Shown: positions 56,624-64,000 of the stretch, in pieces
How positions within the stretch are numbered: the stretch's first letter is position 1
Layout of the letters: every line of letters begins with the position of its first letter
Assembly (NCBI RefSeq): GCF_963666195.1
Contig: NZ_OY762653.1
Span: 434,001 to 498,000 of the forward strand
Direction of reading: 5' to 3'
DNA length: 64,000 bases
Origin: Trichococcus shcherbakoviae
GTDB taxonomy: Bacteria; Bacillota; Bacilli; Lactobacillales; Aerococcaceae
The notes under the pieces: model-generated
Told to the model about the DNA's origin: nothing
Databases searched by the model: none
What the model saw: the letters and a program-made list of their open reading frames with translations, nothing else
Position numbers and translations under genes: made by a program

Positions 56624-57775
56624 TTAGCCCTTCAGCCCTTCCTTTTCGAGGATCAGGTCGTAGCAGGCGATTCCCTGCAGCAGAACCTTCTCGTCGAAGT
56701 TGAAGCGGCTGCTGTGGAGCGGGTGCGTCCAACCCATGTCGGGACGGCCGGTCCCAAGCAGGATGAAGGCGCCGCGGATGCTTTCTTGGTAGAAAGCGAA
56801 GTCCTCGGCCAGCATCAATGGTTTGACGACTTCGTAGGCATCGACCGGCAACGCGTCCATCAACGTGCCGATCATTTCCGCATCGTTGGTGACTTCCGGA
56901 TAGAAATCGCGGATATCCAACGTGCAGATGACACCACTCATGCGCTCGATGCCGGCACAGATGTCGGCAAGGCGTTCCTTGATGGAAGCATAGACCGCCT
57001 TATCGTAGCTCCGGATCGTCCCGGTCATCTCGGCTTTTCCGGCCACAATATTGCGGGCTTCCCCGGCATGCAACGTGCCGATGTTCACGACAGCCGGCTG
57101 CAATGGATCAAGGTCGCGGGCCAGAATGTTTTGGACCGAGAGAAGAATCTGCGCGGCGGCGATCAAGGCATCCTTGCCGAAGTGCGGTTGCCCGGCATGC
57201 GAGCTGACGCCCTCAAGCGTAATGTCGAATTCGCCGTTGCGCGCCATCAAGGGGCCTTTGGCCAAGCCCAGGATGCCTTCAGGCAGACTCGGATACAGGT
57301 GGTAGCCGTAAATCTTTTCGACCTGCAGCTCCTGCAGGATGCCGGAATCCATGATCCATTTCGCACCGCCCGGGCCTTCTTCCGCTGGCTGGAAGACCAA
57401 AACGACGGACTTTTCCAAAATAGGCAGGGACTTCAGGTATTTCGCGAAACCCAACAACAAGGCCATGTGCCCATCGTGTCCGCACGCATGCATTTTGCCC
57501 GGGTGAAGGGAAGCGAAATCCGCTCCTGTATCCTCGGTTACCTCAAGGGCATCCATGTCGGCACGGAAGGCTACTGATCCCGGGGACTTGCCCTTCAGGA
57601 CGGCTACCCAGCCCGTCTCGGCTGTACTGATCGGTTCATAACCGAACGATACCAACTTTTGGCGGACATATTCCGAAGTCAACGGCAGATCGAAACCGAT
57701 CTCCGGAATCTGGTGGAGCTCCCTTCGGATCGTCTTCACCGTATCGTATAATTCTGCAATCTGCATGCTGTTCAC
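56624..57775 (-). CDS. N-acetyldiaminopimelate deacetylase (M20 family)
   Basis: This 383-residue metalloamidase removes the acetyl group from N-acetyl-LL-diaminopimelate in the acetylase branch of lysine and cell-wall precursor synthesis. Metal-site motifs are HACGHDGHMALLLG (near 98-111) and AEEGPGGAKW (near 131-140). It follows dapH by 22 bp under the same L-box. Other M20 amidohydrolases look similar, but the dapH partner settles the role. Confidence 0.94.
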   Translation of the reverse strand: MNSMQIAELYDTVKTIRRELHQIPEIGFDLPLTSEYVRQKLVSFGYEPISTAETGWVAVLKGKSPGSVAFRADMDALEVTEDTGADFASLHPGKMHACGHDGHMALLLGFAKYLKSLPILEKSVVLVFQPAEEGPGGAKWIMDSGILQELQVEKIYGYHLYPSLPEGILGLAKGPLMARNGEFDITLEGVSSHAGQPHFGKDALIAAAQILLSVQNILARDLDPLQPAVVNIGTLHAGEARNIVAGKAEMTGTIRSYDKAVYASIKERLADICAGIERMSGVICTLDIRDFYPEVTNDAEMIGTLMDALPVDAYEVVKPLMLAEDFAFYQESIRGAFILLGTGRPDMGWTHPLHSSRFNFDEKVLLQGIACYDLILEKEGLKG

Positions 57776-57797
57776 CTGATCCCTCTGCGTGTATTTA

Positions 57798-58511
57798 TTA
57801 GTCTCTTAAGTCAGCCAATAATTGGGTTTTTTCGCTAGTCTGAGCGTCCTTCATTTTCACGATTTTAGCAGGGGATCCCGCAACAACCGCGTTAGCCGGT
57901 ACGTCTTCCAATACGATTGCGCCAGCTGCGACAACAGCGCCTTCGCCGATGTGTACGCCTTCGATGATGACAGCGTTCGCGCCGACCAAAACACCGTCTT
58001 CGATGATGACTGGTGATTTCGATGGTGGCTCAAGAACGCCTGCAACCACTGCGCCTGCTCCGATGTGACAGTTTTTGCCGATCGTGCCGCGTGCGCCGAC
58101 AACCGCGCCCATGTCGATCATTGTGCCTTCTCCGATGATTGCGCCGATGTTGATGACCGCACCCATCATGATGACAGCACTCTTGCCGATCGTCACGTGA
58201 TCACGGATGAATGAACCCGGCTCGATGCGTGCATCGATTTTGGTAGTGTCCAACAATGGAATTGCGGAATTGCGTCTGTCGTATTCCATGACGTGATCTT
58301 TGATCTTATCTTTGTTTTCTTCCAAGAAATGATAGATCGCTGCAGCGTCGCCGAAGACTGTGTAGCTGTCCCCGTTTCCGAAGAATTTCAAGCCTTCGTA
58401 GGCAGGATTCTCGAAATCCCCTTTGATGTAAAGTTTTATAGGTGTTTGCTTTTCGGCAGCCTTGATGTAAGCCGCGATTTCGTAAGCATCTGTCAATAAT
58501 AGTTCGCTCAT
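57798..58511 (-). CDS. dapH: Tetrahydrodipicolinate N-acetyltransferase
   Basis: This 237-residue enzyme acetylates tetrahydrodipicolinate with acetyl-CoA. It has a DapH-type N-terminal helical domain (about 1-80) and a hexapeptide-repeat beta-helix ([20 protein letters not shown], then [12 protein letters not shown]). GGGAGG precedes the ATG. It is the first gene after the lysine riboswitch. Confidence 0.95.
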   Translation of the reverse strand: MSELLLTDAYEIAAYIKAAEKQTPIKLYIKGDFENPAYEGLKFFGNGDSYTVFGDAAAIYHFLEENKDKIKDHVMEYDRRNSAIPLLDTTKIDARIEPGSFIRDHVTIGKSAVIMMGAVINIGAIIGEGTMIDMGAVVGARGTIGKNCHIGAGAVVAGVLEPPSKSPVIIEDGVLVGANAVIIEGVHIGEGAVVAAGAIVLEDVPANAVVAGSPAKIVKMKDAQTSEKTQLLADLRD

Positions 58512-58614
58512 TTTGATGTTTCCTCCCGATCATTTTTTTCTGTTCCAACATGCCCATTATAGCATGCCAGCCTGTGTTTGCCCTATGCGGCGGACGGCCG
58601 TTTGTTCCTGAAAT

Positions 58615-58832
58615 GCAAAAAAAATAGCGGTAAGCGAGTGCTTACGGCTACGGAGACCTGCATTCGCCCAACCAAGCTAAAGCGCAATCCATTGTCATCG
58701 GGCAACGACAATGGAACAGCCCCACATTTGTTCAACCTGGGTCCAGCATCTGCATGCTTCGGCGACCGTCCCTTTCCCTTGCGGTACTCTTGACCAGCCG
58801 CGACCTCTTATTGCTTGGCGATTCATTTAATT
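58615..58832 (-). promoter_or_regulatory. Lysine riboswitch (L-box) with terminator
   Basis: The minus strand has the L-box core in order: AGAGGTCGCG, AAGAGTA, GGGAAAGG and GCCGAAG, then the P4 and P5 stems (CCATTGTCGTTG with the CGATGACAATGG arm). The expression platform ends in a terminator TAGCCGTAAGC/GCTTACCGCTA with T8 at 58615-58650. Lysine binding should stop transcription of dapH and the deacetylase gene. Confidence 0.93.
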
Positions 58833-58838
58833 TTTCTA

Positions 58839-58867
58839 ATCGTACACTTATCCGGCAGAACTGTCAA
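58839..58867 (-). promoter_or_regulatory. Promoter of the L-box transcript
   Basis: TTGACA (58867-58862) and TACGAT (58844-58839) are 17 bp apart on the minus strand. Confidence 0.85.
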
Positions 58868-59087
58868 CCGCTCCGGGTCGGAAAGTGCCGGGATGAGTGG
58901 CCTTCTATATGTGAAAAAACTCATCAAATTAGCGGTTTTCTAATTTTCATTCAAGAGTGTGTAACTTAGCATAGAAATACGTCTGCAATCGTGTTATGTT
59001 ATTTTCATGATATTGGGCGTCAGCAATCGGCTGGCGCATGTTCGACTATACATTGATTAAGGATATTTCATCCGGAGGAGATAAATT
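58868..59087 (+). other. Upstream region of patA
   Basis: No gene is seen. A hairpin GCGTCAGC/GGCTGGCGC lies at 59019-59039 and GGAGGAG directly before the patA ATG. I see no second L-box, so patA seems to be regulated otherwise than dapH. Confidence 0.5.
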
Positions 59088-60254
59088 ATGAGCAGAGAAA
59101 CGAACCGTTTTGTGAAGCAACTGAAAGGATCGCCCATCCGCAACTTCGACGCTGCCATCAGCGATGTGAAGGACCTGATCCGCTTCACGATGGGTGAGCC
59201 AGATTTCGATACGCCGGATTTCATTAAAGCGGCGGCCGCAGACGCTTTGAACCAGAATCAGACGCATTACGCCCCTTCCGCCGGCGTCCTCGAAACCCGC
59301 AAGGAGATTGCGAAGTTCATGGAGCGGAAATACGGCCTGCATTACAACGCGGAGACAGACATCATCCTGACTGTCGGCGCCACGGAAGCGATCACTGCGT
59401 CGATGTTCGCGCTGATGAATCCGGGCGACAAGGTGATCATCCAATCGCCGGCATTCCCGCAGTATGAATACGTTACGCATTTGGCTGGCGGCCAGAGCGT
59501 CAAGATCGACACATCCGAGACCGGTTTCCTGATCACGCCGGAGGACCTGATGGCGGCGTTGGATGCGAATCCGGAAACGAAGATGGTCGTGCTTACCTAT
59601 CCAAACAACCCGACCGGCGCCACTTATACGAAGGCGGAAGTCGAGGCGTTGGCCGAAGTCATCAGGAAATATGATGTTTTTGTCCTCAGCGATGAGATCT
59701 ACAGCGAACTGACCTACGATGGCAGTCATACATCCATCGCCAAATACATCCCTGAGCAGTCCATCGTCATCAACGGCACTTCGAAAAGCTATGCGATGAC
59801 CGGCTGGCGCGTCGGCTTTGTCGCTGCCCAAGCGGACCTGATCCGGGAAATTTTGAAATATCACCAAAGCCTGGTCACTTGCGGCTCCACGCCTGCGCAG
59901 ACCGCGGCTGGTGTTGCGTTCCGCGACGGTGATGAAGCGACGGCAACGATGAAAGCAGCCTACCTCAAGCGCCGGGACATCCTGTTGGAAGGTCTGACTG
60001 CTGCTGGGCTGAAGATGAACAATCCGGACGGCGCCTTCTACCTCTTCCCGCGCATTCCGGAGCAGTACGGCAACGATGATTGGAATTTCTGCATCGACCT
60101 CGCGCGCAAAGCCGGCGTCGGCGTCATCCCTGGTTCGGCTTTCGGCGAATCCGGAGTCGGCTACTTCCGCATGAGCTACGCCGCCAGCGACGAGAACGTC
60201 ATCGAAGGCTGCCGACGGATCGTTGCGTTTCTGGATGAACTGAATGCGAAATAA
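59088..60254 (+). CDS. patA: N-acetyl-LL-diaminopimelate aminotransferase (class I/II)
   Basis: This 388-residue PLP enzyme supplies the amino group in the acetylase lysine pathway. Signatures are GEPDFDTP near 39-46, YPNNPTGA, and the PLP Lys near 232 in NGTSKSYAMTGWRVG. The role is inferred from its position divergent to dapH and the deacetylase gene; related aminotransferases act on several substrates. Confidence 0.92.
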   Translation: MSRETNRFVKQLKGSPIRNFDAAISDVKDLIRFTMGEPDFDTPDFIKAAAADALNQNQTHYAPSAGVLETRKEIAKFMERKYGLHYNAETDIILTVGATEAITASMFALMNPGDKVIIQSPAFPQYEYVTHLAGGQSVKIDTSETGFLITPEDLMAALDANPETKMVVLTYPNNPTGATYTKAEVEALAEVIRKYDVFVLSDEIYSELTYDGSHTSIAKYIPEQSIVINGTSKSYAMTGWRVGFVAAQADLIREILKYHQSLVTCGSTPAQTAAGVAFRDGDEATATMKAAYLKRRDILLEGLTAAGLKMNNPDGAFYLFPRIPEQYGNDDWNFCIDLARKAGVGVIPGSAFGESGVGYFRMSYAASDENVIEGCRRIVAFLDELNAK

Positions 60255-60268
60255 GTGAATGAATGTTT

Positions 60269-60300
60269 AACCGCACAATCGGGCGATTGTGCGGTTTTTT
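60269..60300 (+). terminator. patA terminator
   Basis: AACCGCACAATC and GATTGTGCGGTT form a 12-bp perfect stem with a GGGC-type loop, followed by TTTT. Confidence 0.92.
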
Positions 60301-60367
60301 CTGTCGGGTTTGGGGTTTTGGGGTTTTGATTGTTGACCGGAGATCCGGCCCGCATTTTTTTGGTTTG

Positions 60368-60496
60368 CTCCGGCGAGAGCCGGCCTCGCCGGAGTTCCGG
60401 ACGATGTTTGGCTTTCTCCTCCGGGGAGGGCGGGCTCGTCGGAGGTGGGGGTCAAAATTTTGGGTCGTCCTCCGGCCAAGGCCTCCTTCACCGGAG
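60368..60496. repeat. Hairpin array A10 (3 units plus a worn fourth, 51-bp period)
   Basis: Units lie at 60368-60394, 60419-60444 and 60470-60496. An isolated right arm ACCGGAG ends at 60342, one period before the first unit, as expected for a decayed unit. The array lies between two convergent genes and their terminators. Confidence 0.85.
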
Positions 60497-60528
60497 GAGC
60501 AGCCGCTCCGCCCACCACAACAAAAAAA

Positions 60529-60567
60529 AGAAGCACCCGCCGGCAATCCGGCGCGCACTTCGCATAT
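60529..60567 (-). terminator. scfB terminator
   Basis: On the minus strand GAAGTGCGCGCCGG and CCGGCGGGTGCTTC pair and are followed by a T8 run. Confidence 0.88.
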
Positions 60568-60589
60568 TTTATCTCATTTTTATCTGACT

Positions 60590-61993
60590 TTACTCAGCAG
60601 CCATCGCTTCGGCTTCCATCTCGCGGATCGATTCCGCGACCTTCACCATCATCGAGCATTCCACGCGTTTACGGAACAGGTCGCAGCTGAATTCATAATT
60701 ACCTTTCAAAGAACCTGTCGCATGCAGGGAGTTCGCAGGGCAGCCGCCGCTGCAGTACAATTTAGCCCAGCAATCCTGGCATTCCGGTTTGGAATAGCAG
60801 TTGACTTCCTTGAACTGGCATTGCAGTTCCGGTTTGGTTACGCCATCCCAGATGTTGCCCAGGCTGAATTCTTCATCACCCACGAACTGGTGGCAAGGGA
60901 ATATTTCGCCCCAAGGAGTGACAGCCATGTATTCTGTTCCCGATCCACAGCCGGAGATGCGTTTCTGGATGCATGGGCCTTCGGAAAGGTCCAGCATGTA
61001 GTGGTAGAAAGTGAAGTCGTTGCCCTCTTCGCCGCGCTTCAGCATTTCCTCAGCCAGGATTTCATACTGTCTGTACAGTGCCGGAAGATGTTCCTCCGTC
61101 AAAGCGTAAGGTTCGGATGGATCGCAGATGACCGGTTCCATCGAAAGTTTGTCGAAGCCGAGATTAGCGACGTGGAAAATATCGTTTGTGAAATCGACGT
61201 TATTGCCTGTGTAAGTGCCGCGGACGTAGTATTCCTTGTCGCCGCGCCCTTCCACGAATTTCTGGAATTTCGGCAAAATGTAGTCATAGCTGCCTTTTCC
61301 GTTTACAGTTCGGCGCAGACGGTCATGGACTTCCTTGCGTCCGTCCAAGCTCAAAACGACGTTGTACATTTCTTTGTTCAGGAACTCATTGATCTCATCG
61401 TTCAAAAGCATCCCGTTCGTTGTGAATGTGAAACGGAAAGTCTTGTTGGACTCCTCTTCTTTGCTGCGCGCGTACTCGACGATCTGCTTCACGACGCGCC
61501 AAGCCATCAACGGCTCGCCGCCGAAGAAGTCGACGTCCAGGTTGCGGTGGAAACCGGAATTCTCAAGCAGGAAATCGATCGCTTGCTTGCCGACTTCGAA
61601 TTTCATGATTGCTCTGTCGCCGTTGTACTTGCCTTGGCTGGCGAAACAATAATCGCAAGTCAGGTTACAAGTATGCGCAACGTTCAGGCAAAGAGCCTTC
61701 ACGAATGTTTGGCGGTTCTTCAAGTCGATGGAAAGGTCTTGGTACAAGTCTTCCGTGAACAATTCCCCATTGGCTTTCAGTTCTTCGACATCCGACAGCG
61801 TATCGCGGATTTCCGTTTCGTTGATTTCCGGGTCGTTAGCATATTGTTCCAGCATCATCGTGACGATCTCTTCAACAGGTGTTGCTTCATAAAGCGCGAT
61901 GATGTCGAAGGCAAGGTCGTCGACGACATGCACGGCACCGCTGTAGGTATCCATTACGATATTGTATCCGTTCAGTTTATATTGATGAATCAT
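60590..61993 (-). CDS. scfB: Radical SAM/SPASM maturase of the SCIFF peptide
   Basis: This 467-residue enzyme forms thioether cross-links in the six-cysteine precursor. The radical SAM cluster is CNLTCDYC (Cys109, Cys113, Cys116) in the very conserved setting NVAHTCNLTCDYCFASQGKY. A RiPP-recognition-type domain fills residues 1-90, and the SPASM region has many Cys (CGSG, PCHQF, CQFKEVNC, CQDCWAKLYCSGGCP). It lies 69 bp after the precursor gene. SCIFF loci are best known from Clostridia. Confidence 0.95.
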   Translation of the reverse strand: MIHQYKLNGYNIVMDTYSGAVHVVDDLAFDIIALYEATPVEEIVTMMLEQYANDPEINETEIRDTLSDVEELKANGELFTEDLYQDLSIDLKNRQTFVKALCLNVAHTCNLTCDYCFASQGKYNGDRAIMKFEVGKQAIDFLLENSGFHRNLDVDFFGGEPLMAWRVVKQIVEYARSKEEESNKTFRFTFTTNGMLLNDEINEFLNKEMYNVVLSLDGRKEVHDRLRRTVNGKGSYDYILPKFQKFVEGRGDKEYYVRGTYTGNNVDFTNDIFHVANLGFDKLSMEPVICDPSEPYALTEEHLPALYRQYEILAEEMLKRGEEGNDFTFYHYMLDLSEGPCIQKRISGCGSGTEYMAVTPWGEIFPCHQFVGDEEFSLGNIWDGVTKPELQCQFKEVNCYSKPECQDCWAKLYCSGGCPANSLHATGSLKGNYEFSCDLFRKRVECSMMVKVAESIREMEAEAMAAE

Positions 61994-62027
61994 TTCGGTT
62001 TCAAACTCCTTTTTTGTCCATAAAATT

Positions 62028-62056
62028 GCCGCCCGACTGGAATCAGTCGGACGGAC
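62028..62056 (-). terminator. Attenuating hairpin between scfA and scfB
   Basis: On the minus strand CCGTCCGACT and AGTCGGGCGG pair, followed by the short T stretch CAATTTTA. A leaky terminator here would give more precursor than enzyme mRNA. Confidence 0.7.
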
Positions 62057-62062
62057 TCTTTT

Positions 62063-62218
62063 TTATTTCGCTGCTTGTTTAGGGTTCACACAGCTTTGGT
62101 TGGCGATTCCGCAAGAAGTTTTGCATGCGGATTGGCAAGATGTTTGGCATGCTCCGCAGCCGCCATGTTTGGCAGTATCCTTCAGGTTGCGGGTGCTTAA
62201 TGTTACGATTCTTTTCAT
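62063..62218 (-). CDS. scfA: SCIFF precursor peptide (six cysteines), 51 residues
   Basis: The ORF runs from ATG at 62218 to TAA at 62063, with GGAG upstream (AGAGGAGATGTCG). It begins MKRIVTLSTRNLKDTAKHG and carries Cys at 21, 24, 28, 32, 36 and 43, matching the SCIFF family (six cysteines in forty-five residues). Thr residues between the Cys are the expected thioether acceptors. The maturase gene follows. The function of the mature peptide is unknown. Confidence 0.94.
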   Translation of the reverse strand: MKRIVTLSTRNLKDTAKHGGCGACQTSCQSACKTSCGIANQSCVNPKQAAK

Positions 62219-62287
62219 AACGACATCTCCTCTGAAATAGGTTAAGGAAGCATATTGCTTGACAGAAAAATGCTCCCTTTGTGATTA

Positions 62288-62316
62288 ATTTTACCAACAA
62301 ATTGTTAGCCCGTCAA
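62288..62316 (-). promoter_or_regulatory. scfA promoter
   Basis: TTGACG (62316-62311) and TAAAAT (62293-62288) are 17 bp apart on the minus strand. Confidence 0.8.
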
Positions 62317-62388
62317 TCTACCGACCTATCAGCATAGTGACCGTTTTTGTAAAAATCGTGATTCACCCAATAACTATCAAATTGTAAG

Positions 62389-63861
62389 TTAGTGAGCAAG
62401 GGTTTCCTGTCGCATAATTTGGATATTTTTCGGAAGCTCATCAGCATCGCTGTAGACCTTTGTCCCCTTTTCCAATAGCGTATGGATTTGGCGGATAAAT
62501 CCATTACTGATCCGTTCCCCAGGCACAAGCAAAGGAATTCCGGGCGGGTAGGCCCAGACGTATTCGGCTACCGTTTGCCCTATCGCGTTTTCAATCGGGC
62601 AATCTATTTTTTCTGATTCCAAGGCCTGCCAGATTTCACATTGCTTTTCGGGTGATGCGAAAAATAATGTCCCGTCGCTCTGCAAGTGCTCCCCATTCAA
62701 CGAGTCGAGCGTGCCGTCGACGGCCAACAGCGCATCCGCCAACGTAGCCATTGCTGCATCTGTATCGCAGACACTGGTCATCGCCAACGCATGATCGCCG
62801 TATGCCATCTCCATTTCGATATGGTATTCGCTCCGCAACATTTCGGAAAGTTTCTGTCCGGTCAATCCAGTTCCTTGCGCCGAAATCAGGATTTTGCCTT
62901 TGTCGAAGGCGAAAAAGGTTTTGTGAGCGCCAAGTCTGTCTTTGCCGTGGCAAAGCACCTTCAGATGCTGGAGCTGCTCCATTTTTTCCGAGAAGTCCGT
63001 TAATCTCTTATTGTAGTTTTCGAATAACTGCTCCCCTTCGTCCCGCAGCAATCGGAAACAGCTGTCGATTGAAGCCATCAGCACATAGGACGGCGAACTG
63101 CTTTCGAAGATGGCGAGTTGCCGGGCCATCTCTTCTGGTCTGACCAAGTCGCCGTTCAGATGGGCAAAGGAGGTCATCGTCAAAGAAGGCAAAGTCTTAT
63201 GCAGGCTCTGGATCACGATATCTGCGCCGAGTGCAGTCGCGCTGGTTGGGAAATGTTCCGAGTAGTTGAAATGTGAGCCGTGTGCCTCATCGATCATCAA
63301 CGGAATCCCTTGCGCATGACAGATATCGGCAATCGCCGCGATGTCACTGACCACCCCTTCGTACGTCGGTGAAGTCAAAACGACCAGCTGCGTGTCCGGA
63401 TGCTTTTTTAGCGTATCGGCGATGCTTGCTGTCGAAATGCCTCCGTGGATGCCGAATGTTTCATCCACTTCCGGCATCAGATAAACAACCTCCAATCCGA
63501 AAAGCTCGATGGCATGATAGACGGATTTGTGGCAATTGCGACCGATCGCAATCTTGCTGCCGCGTTTGGTAGCAGCGCGGATTCCCGCCAGCATGCCGCA
63601 GGTGCTGCCGTTCACGAGGTAGAATGAGCGTTTTGTGCCGTAGAAGTCTGCGATTTCTTCCATATATTCATTGATGATGCCGCTCGCGCCGTGCAGATTG
63701 TCGAAGCCGTCTATCTCTGTGATGTCGATGTTGTAAGGCAGATCTTTACCGAGCAGTGCAGTGTTCCGCTTATGCCCCGGCATGTGCATGGGGATGCTGT
63801 CGGACGCCGCATGTGCTTTCAGTCTGTCCAGCAAAGAAGGTTTCGTTGTATGTTTGTCCAT
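62389..63861 (-). CDS. Orn/Lys/Arg decarboxylase family PLP enzyme
   Basis: This 490-residue fold-type I enzyme resembles Bacillus SpeA/YaaO. It has the family start MPGHKRN near 24-30, TEIDGFDNLH, DEAHGSH near 222, the PLP Lys in SLHKTLPSLT and the C-terminal domain ending GER.SNGFI. It makes cadaverine, agmatine or a related amine. I use the ATG at 63861 (AAGGACAC before it); the upstream frame runs through the promoter region. It shares strand with the SCIFF genes but has a 170-bp gap to them. Confidence 0.92.
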   Translation of the reverse strand: MDKHTTKPSLLDRLKAHAASDSIPMHMPGHKRNTALLGKDLPYNIDITEIDGFDNLHGASGIINEYMEEIADFYGTKRSFYLVNGSTCGMLAGIRAATKRGSKIAIGRNCHKSVYHAIELFGLEVVYLMPEVDETFGIHGGISTASIADTLKKHPDTQLVVLTSPTYEGVVSDIAAIADICHAQGIPLMIDEAHGSHFNYSEHFPTSATALGADIVIQSLHKTLPSLTMTSFAHLNGDLVRPEEMARQLAIFESSSPSYVLMASIDSCFRLLRDEGEQLFENYNKRLTDFSEKMEQLQHLKVLCHGKDRLGAHKTFFAFDKGKILISAQGTGLTGQKLSEMLRSEYHIEMEMAYGDHALAMTSVCDTDAAMATLADALLAVDGTLDSLNGEHLQSDGTLFFASPEKQCEIWQALESEKIDCPIENAIGQTVAEYVWAYPPGIPLLVPGERISNGFIRQIHTLLEKGTKVYSDADELPKNIQIMRQETLAH

Positions 63862-63930
63862 AAGTGTGTCCTTTTCTTGATAATATAGTTCTGCCTTCAT
63901 TATAACAGAGGAAAAAAACATCCAGACGTA

Positions 63931-63974
63931 AAAAATGCCCGTTCTCACTCATTATCGTGAGAACAGGCATTTTT
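63931..63974. terminator. Bidirectional terminator at the right edge
   Basis: AAAAATGCC.GTTCTCAC and GTGAGAAC.GGCATTTTT arms are symmetric. The gene it ends, read from the right on the minus strand, is outside the window. Confidence 0.88.
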
Positions 63975-64000
63975 CAGCATATATTGATTTAATCCAGCTT

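Noticed and set aside
60263-62023. Long plus-strand frame of 586 codons opposite scfB
   Set aside because: It is antisense to a well-supported radical SAM gene, starts in the patA terminator region, and reads through hairpin array A10; its length comes from the codon bias of the real gene.

Overview
The window looks like a chromosomal segment of a low-to-medium GC Bacillota, most like the Lactobacillales/Carnobacteriaceae (a Trichococcus-like genome is my best guess). The basis is a sufCDSUB operon, T-box and L-box leaders, Gram-positive promoters and Shine-Dalgarno sites, the acetylated lysine pathway (dapH, M20 deacetylase, patA) and rodA. The assignment is inference; there is no rRNA or other marker gene here.

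Layout. (1) 1-8,605: a type I restriction-modification locus (hsdR cut by the window edge, hsdM, hsdS). A second, start-less hsdS lies in inverted orientation with a tyrosine recombinase between them, and perfect inverted repeats of 118 and 18 bp join the two copies, so the locus is built to shuffle specificity. An OLD-family ATPase/TOPRIM nuclease is the upstream gene. (2) 9,171-19,700: DeoR regulator and HAD phosphatase, an unknown gene, a zeta-like kinase with a small overlapping partner ORF, an aldo/keto reductase, hicAB, an orphan HicB, and an abiEi/abiEii pair lying between a complete mmuM and duplicated fragments of its 3' end. mmuP-mmuM is preceded by a T-box. (3) 20,000-29,300: redox and detoxification genes. 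Three promoters share a 19-bp-spacer MerR-type architecture, and a TetR gene has two matching operators. zwf, a TMEM175-family channel, an acetyltransferase and a class III Fic enzyme follow. (4) 29,779-37,595: Lrp regulator and a long operon with two ABC permeases, two ATPases, a binding lipoprotein, an aminotransferase, a D-2-hydroxyacid dehydrogenase and an MFS carrier. (5) 38,448-42,373: an AT-rich overlapping gene pair, OLD nuclease plus UvrD-like helicase, matching the Gabija defence arrangement. (6) 42,830-48,002: sufCDSUB. (7) 48,258-63,861: glutamine-amidotransferase-like hydrolase, rodA-Spx/ArsC-gcvH, BrkB/YihY, ilvE with a leader-peptide attenuator, aldo/keto reductase, UPF0316 protein, lipoprotein, lysine biosynthesis under an L-box, the SCIFF peptide with its radical SAM maturase, and an Orn/Lys/Arg-type decarboxylase.

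The least explained structure is a family of intergenic hairpin arrays. Ten arrays, at about 19.8, 21.0, 24.0, 25.8, 29.6, 37.9, 49.1, 52.5, 56.5 and 60.4 kb, each hold three or four imperfect palindromes of 26-27 nt (CTCCGG...CCGGAG) repeated almost exactly every 50-51 bp. Stem positions co-vary between units, the spacers are unrelated, and every array sits beside the 3' end of a gene. None occurs in the defence-rich first 19.7 kb, inside the Gabija-like pair or inside the suf operon. No rRNA, tRNA, CRISPR array or insertion sequence was seen.
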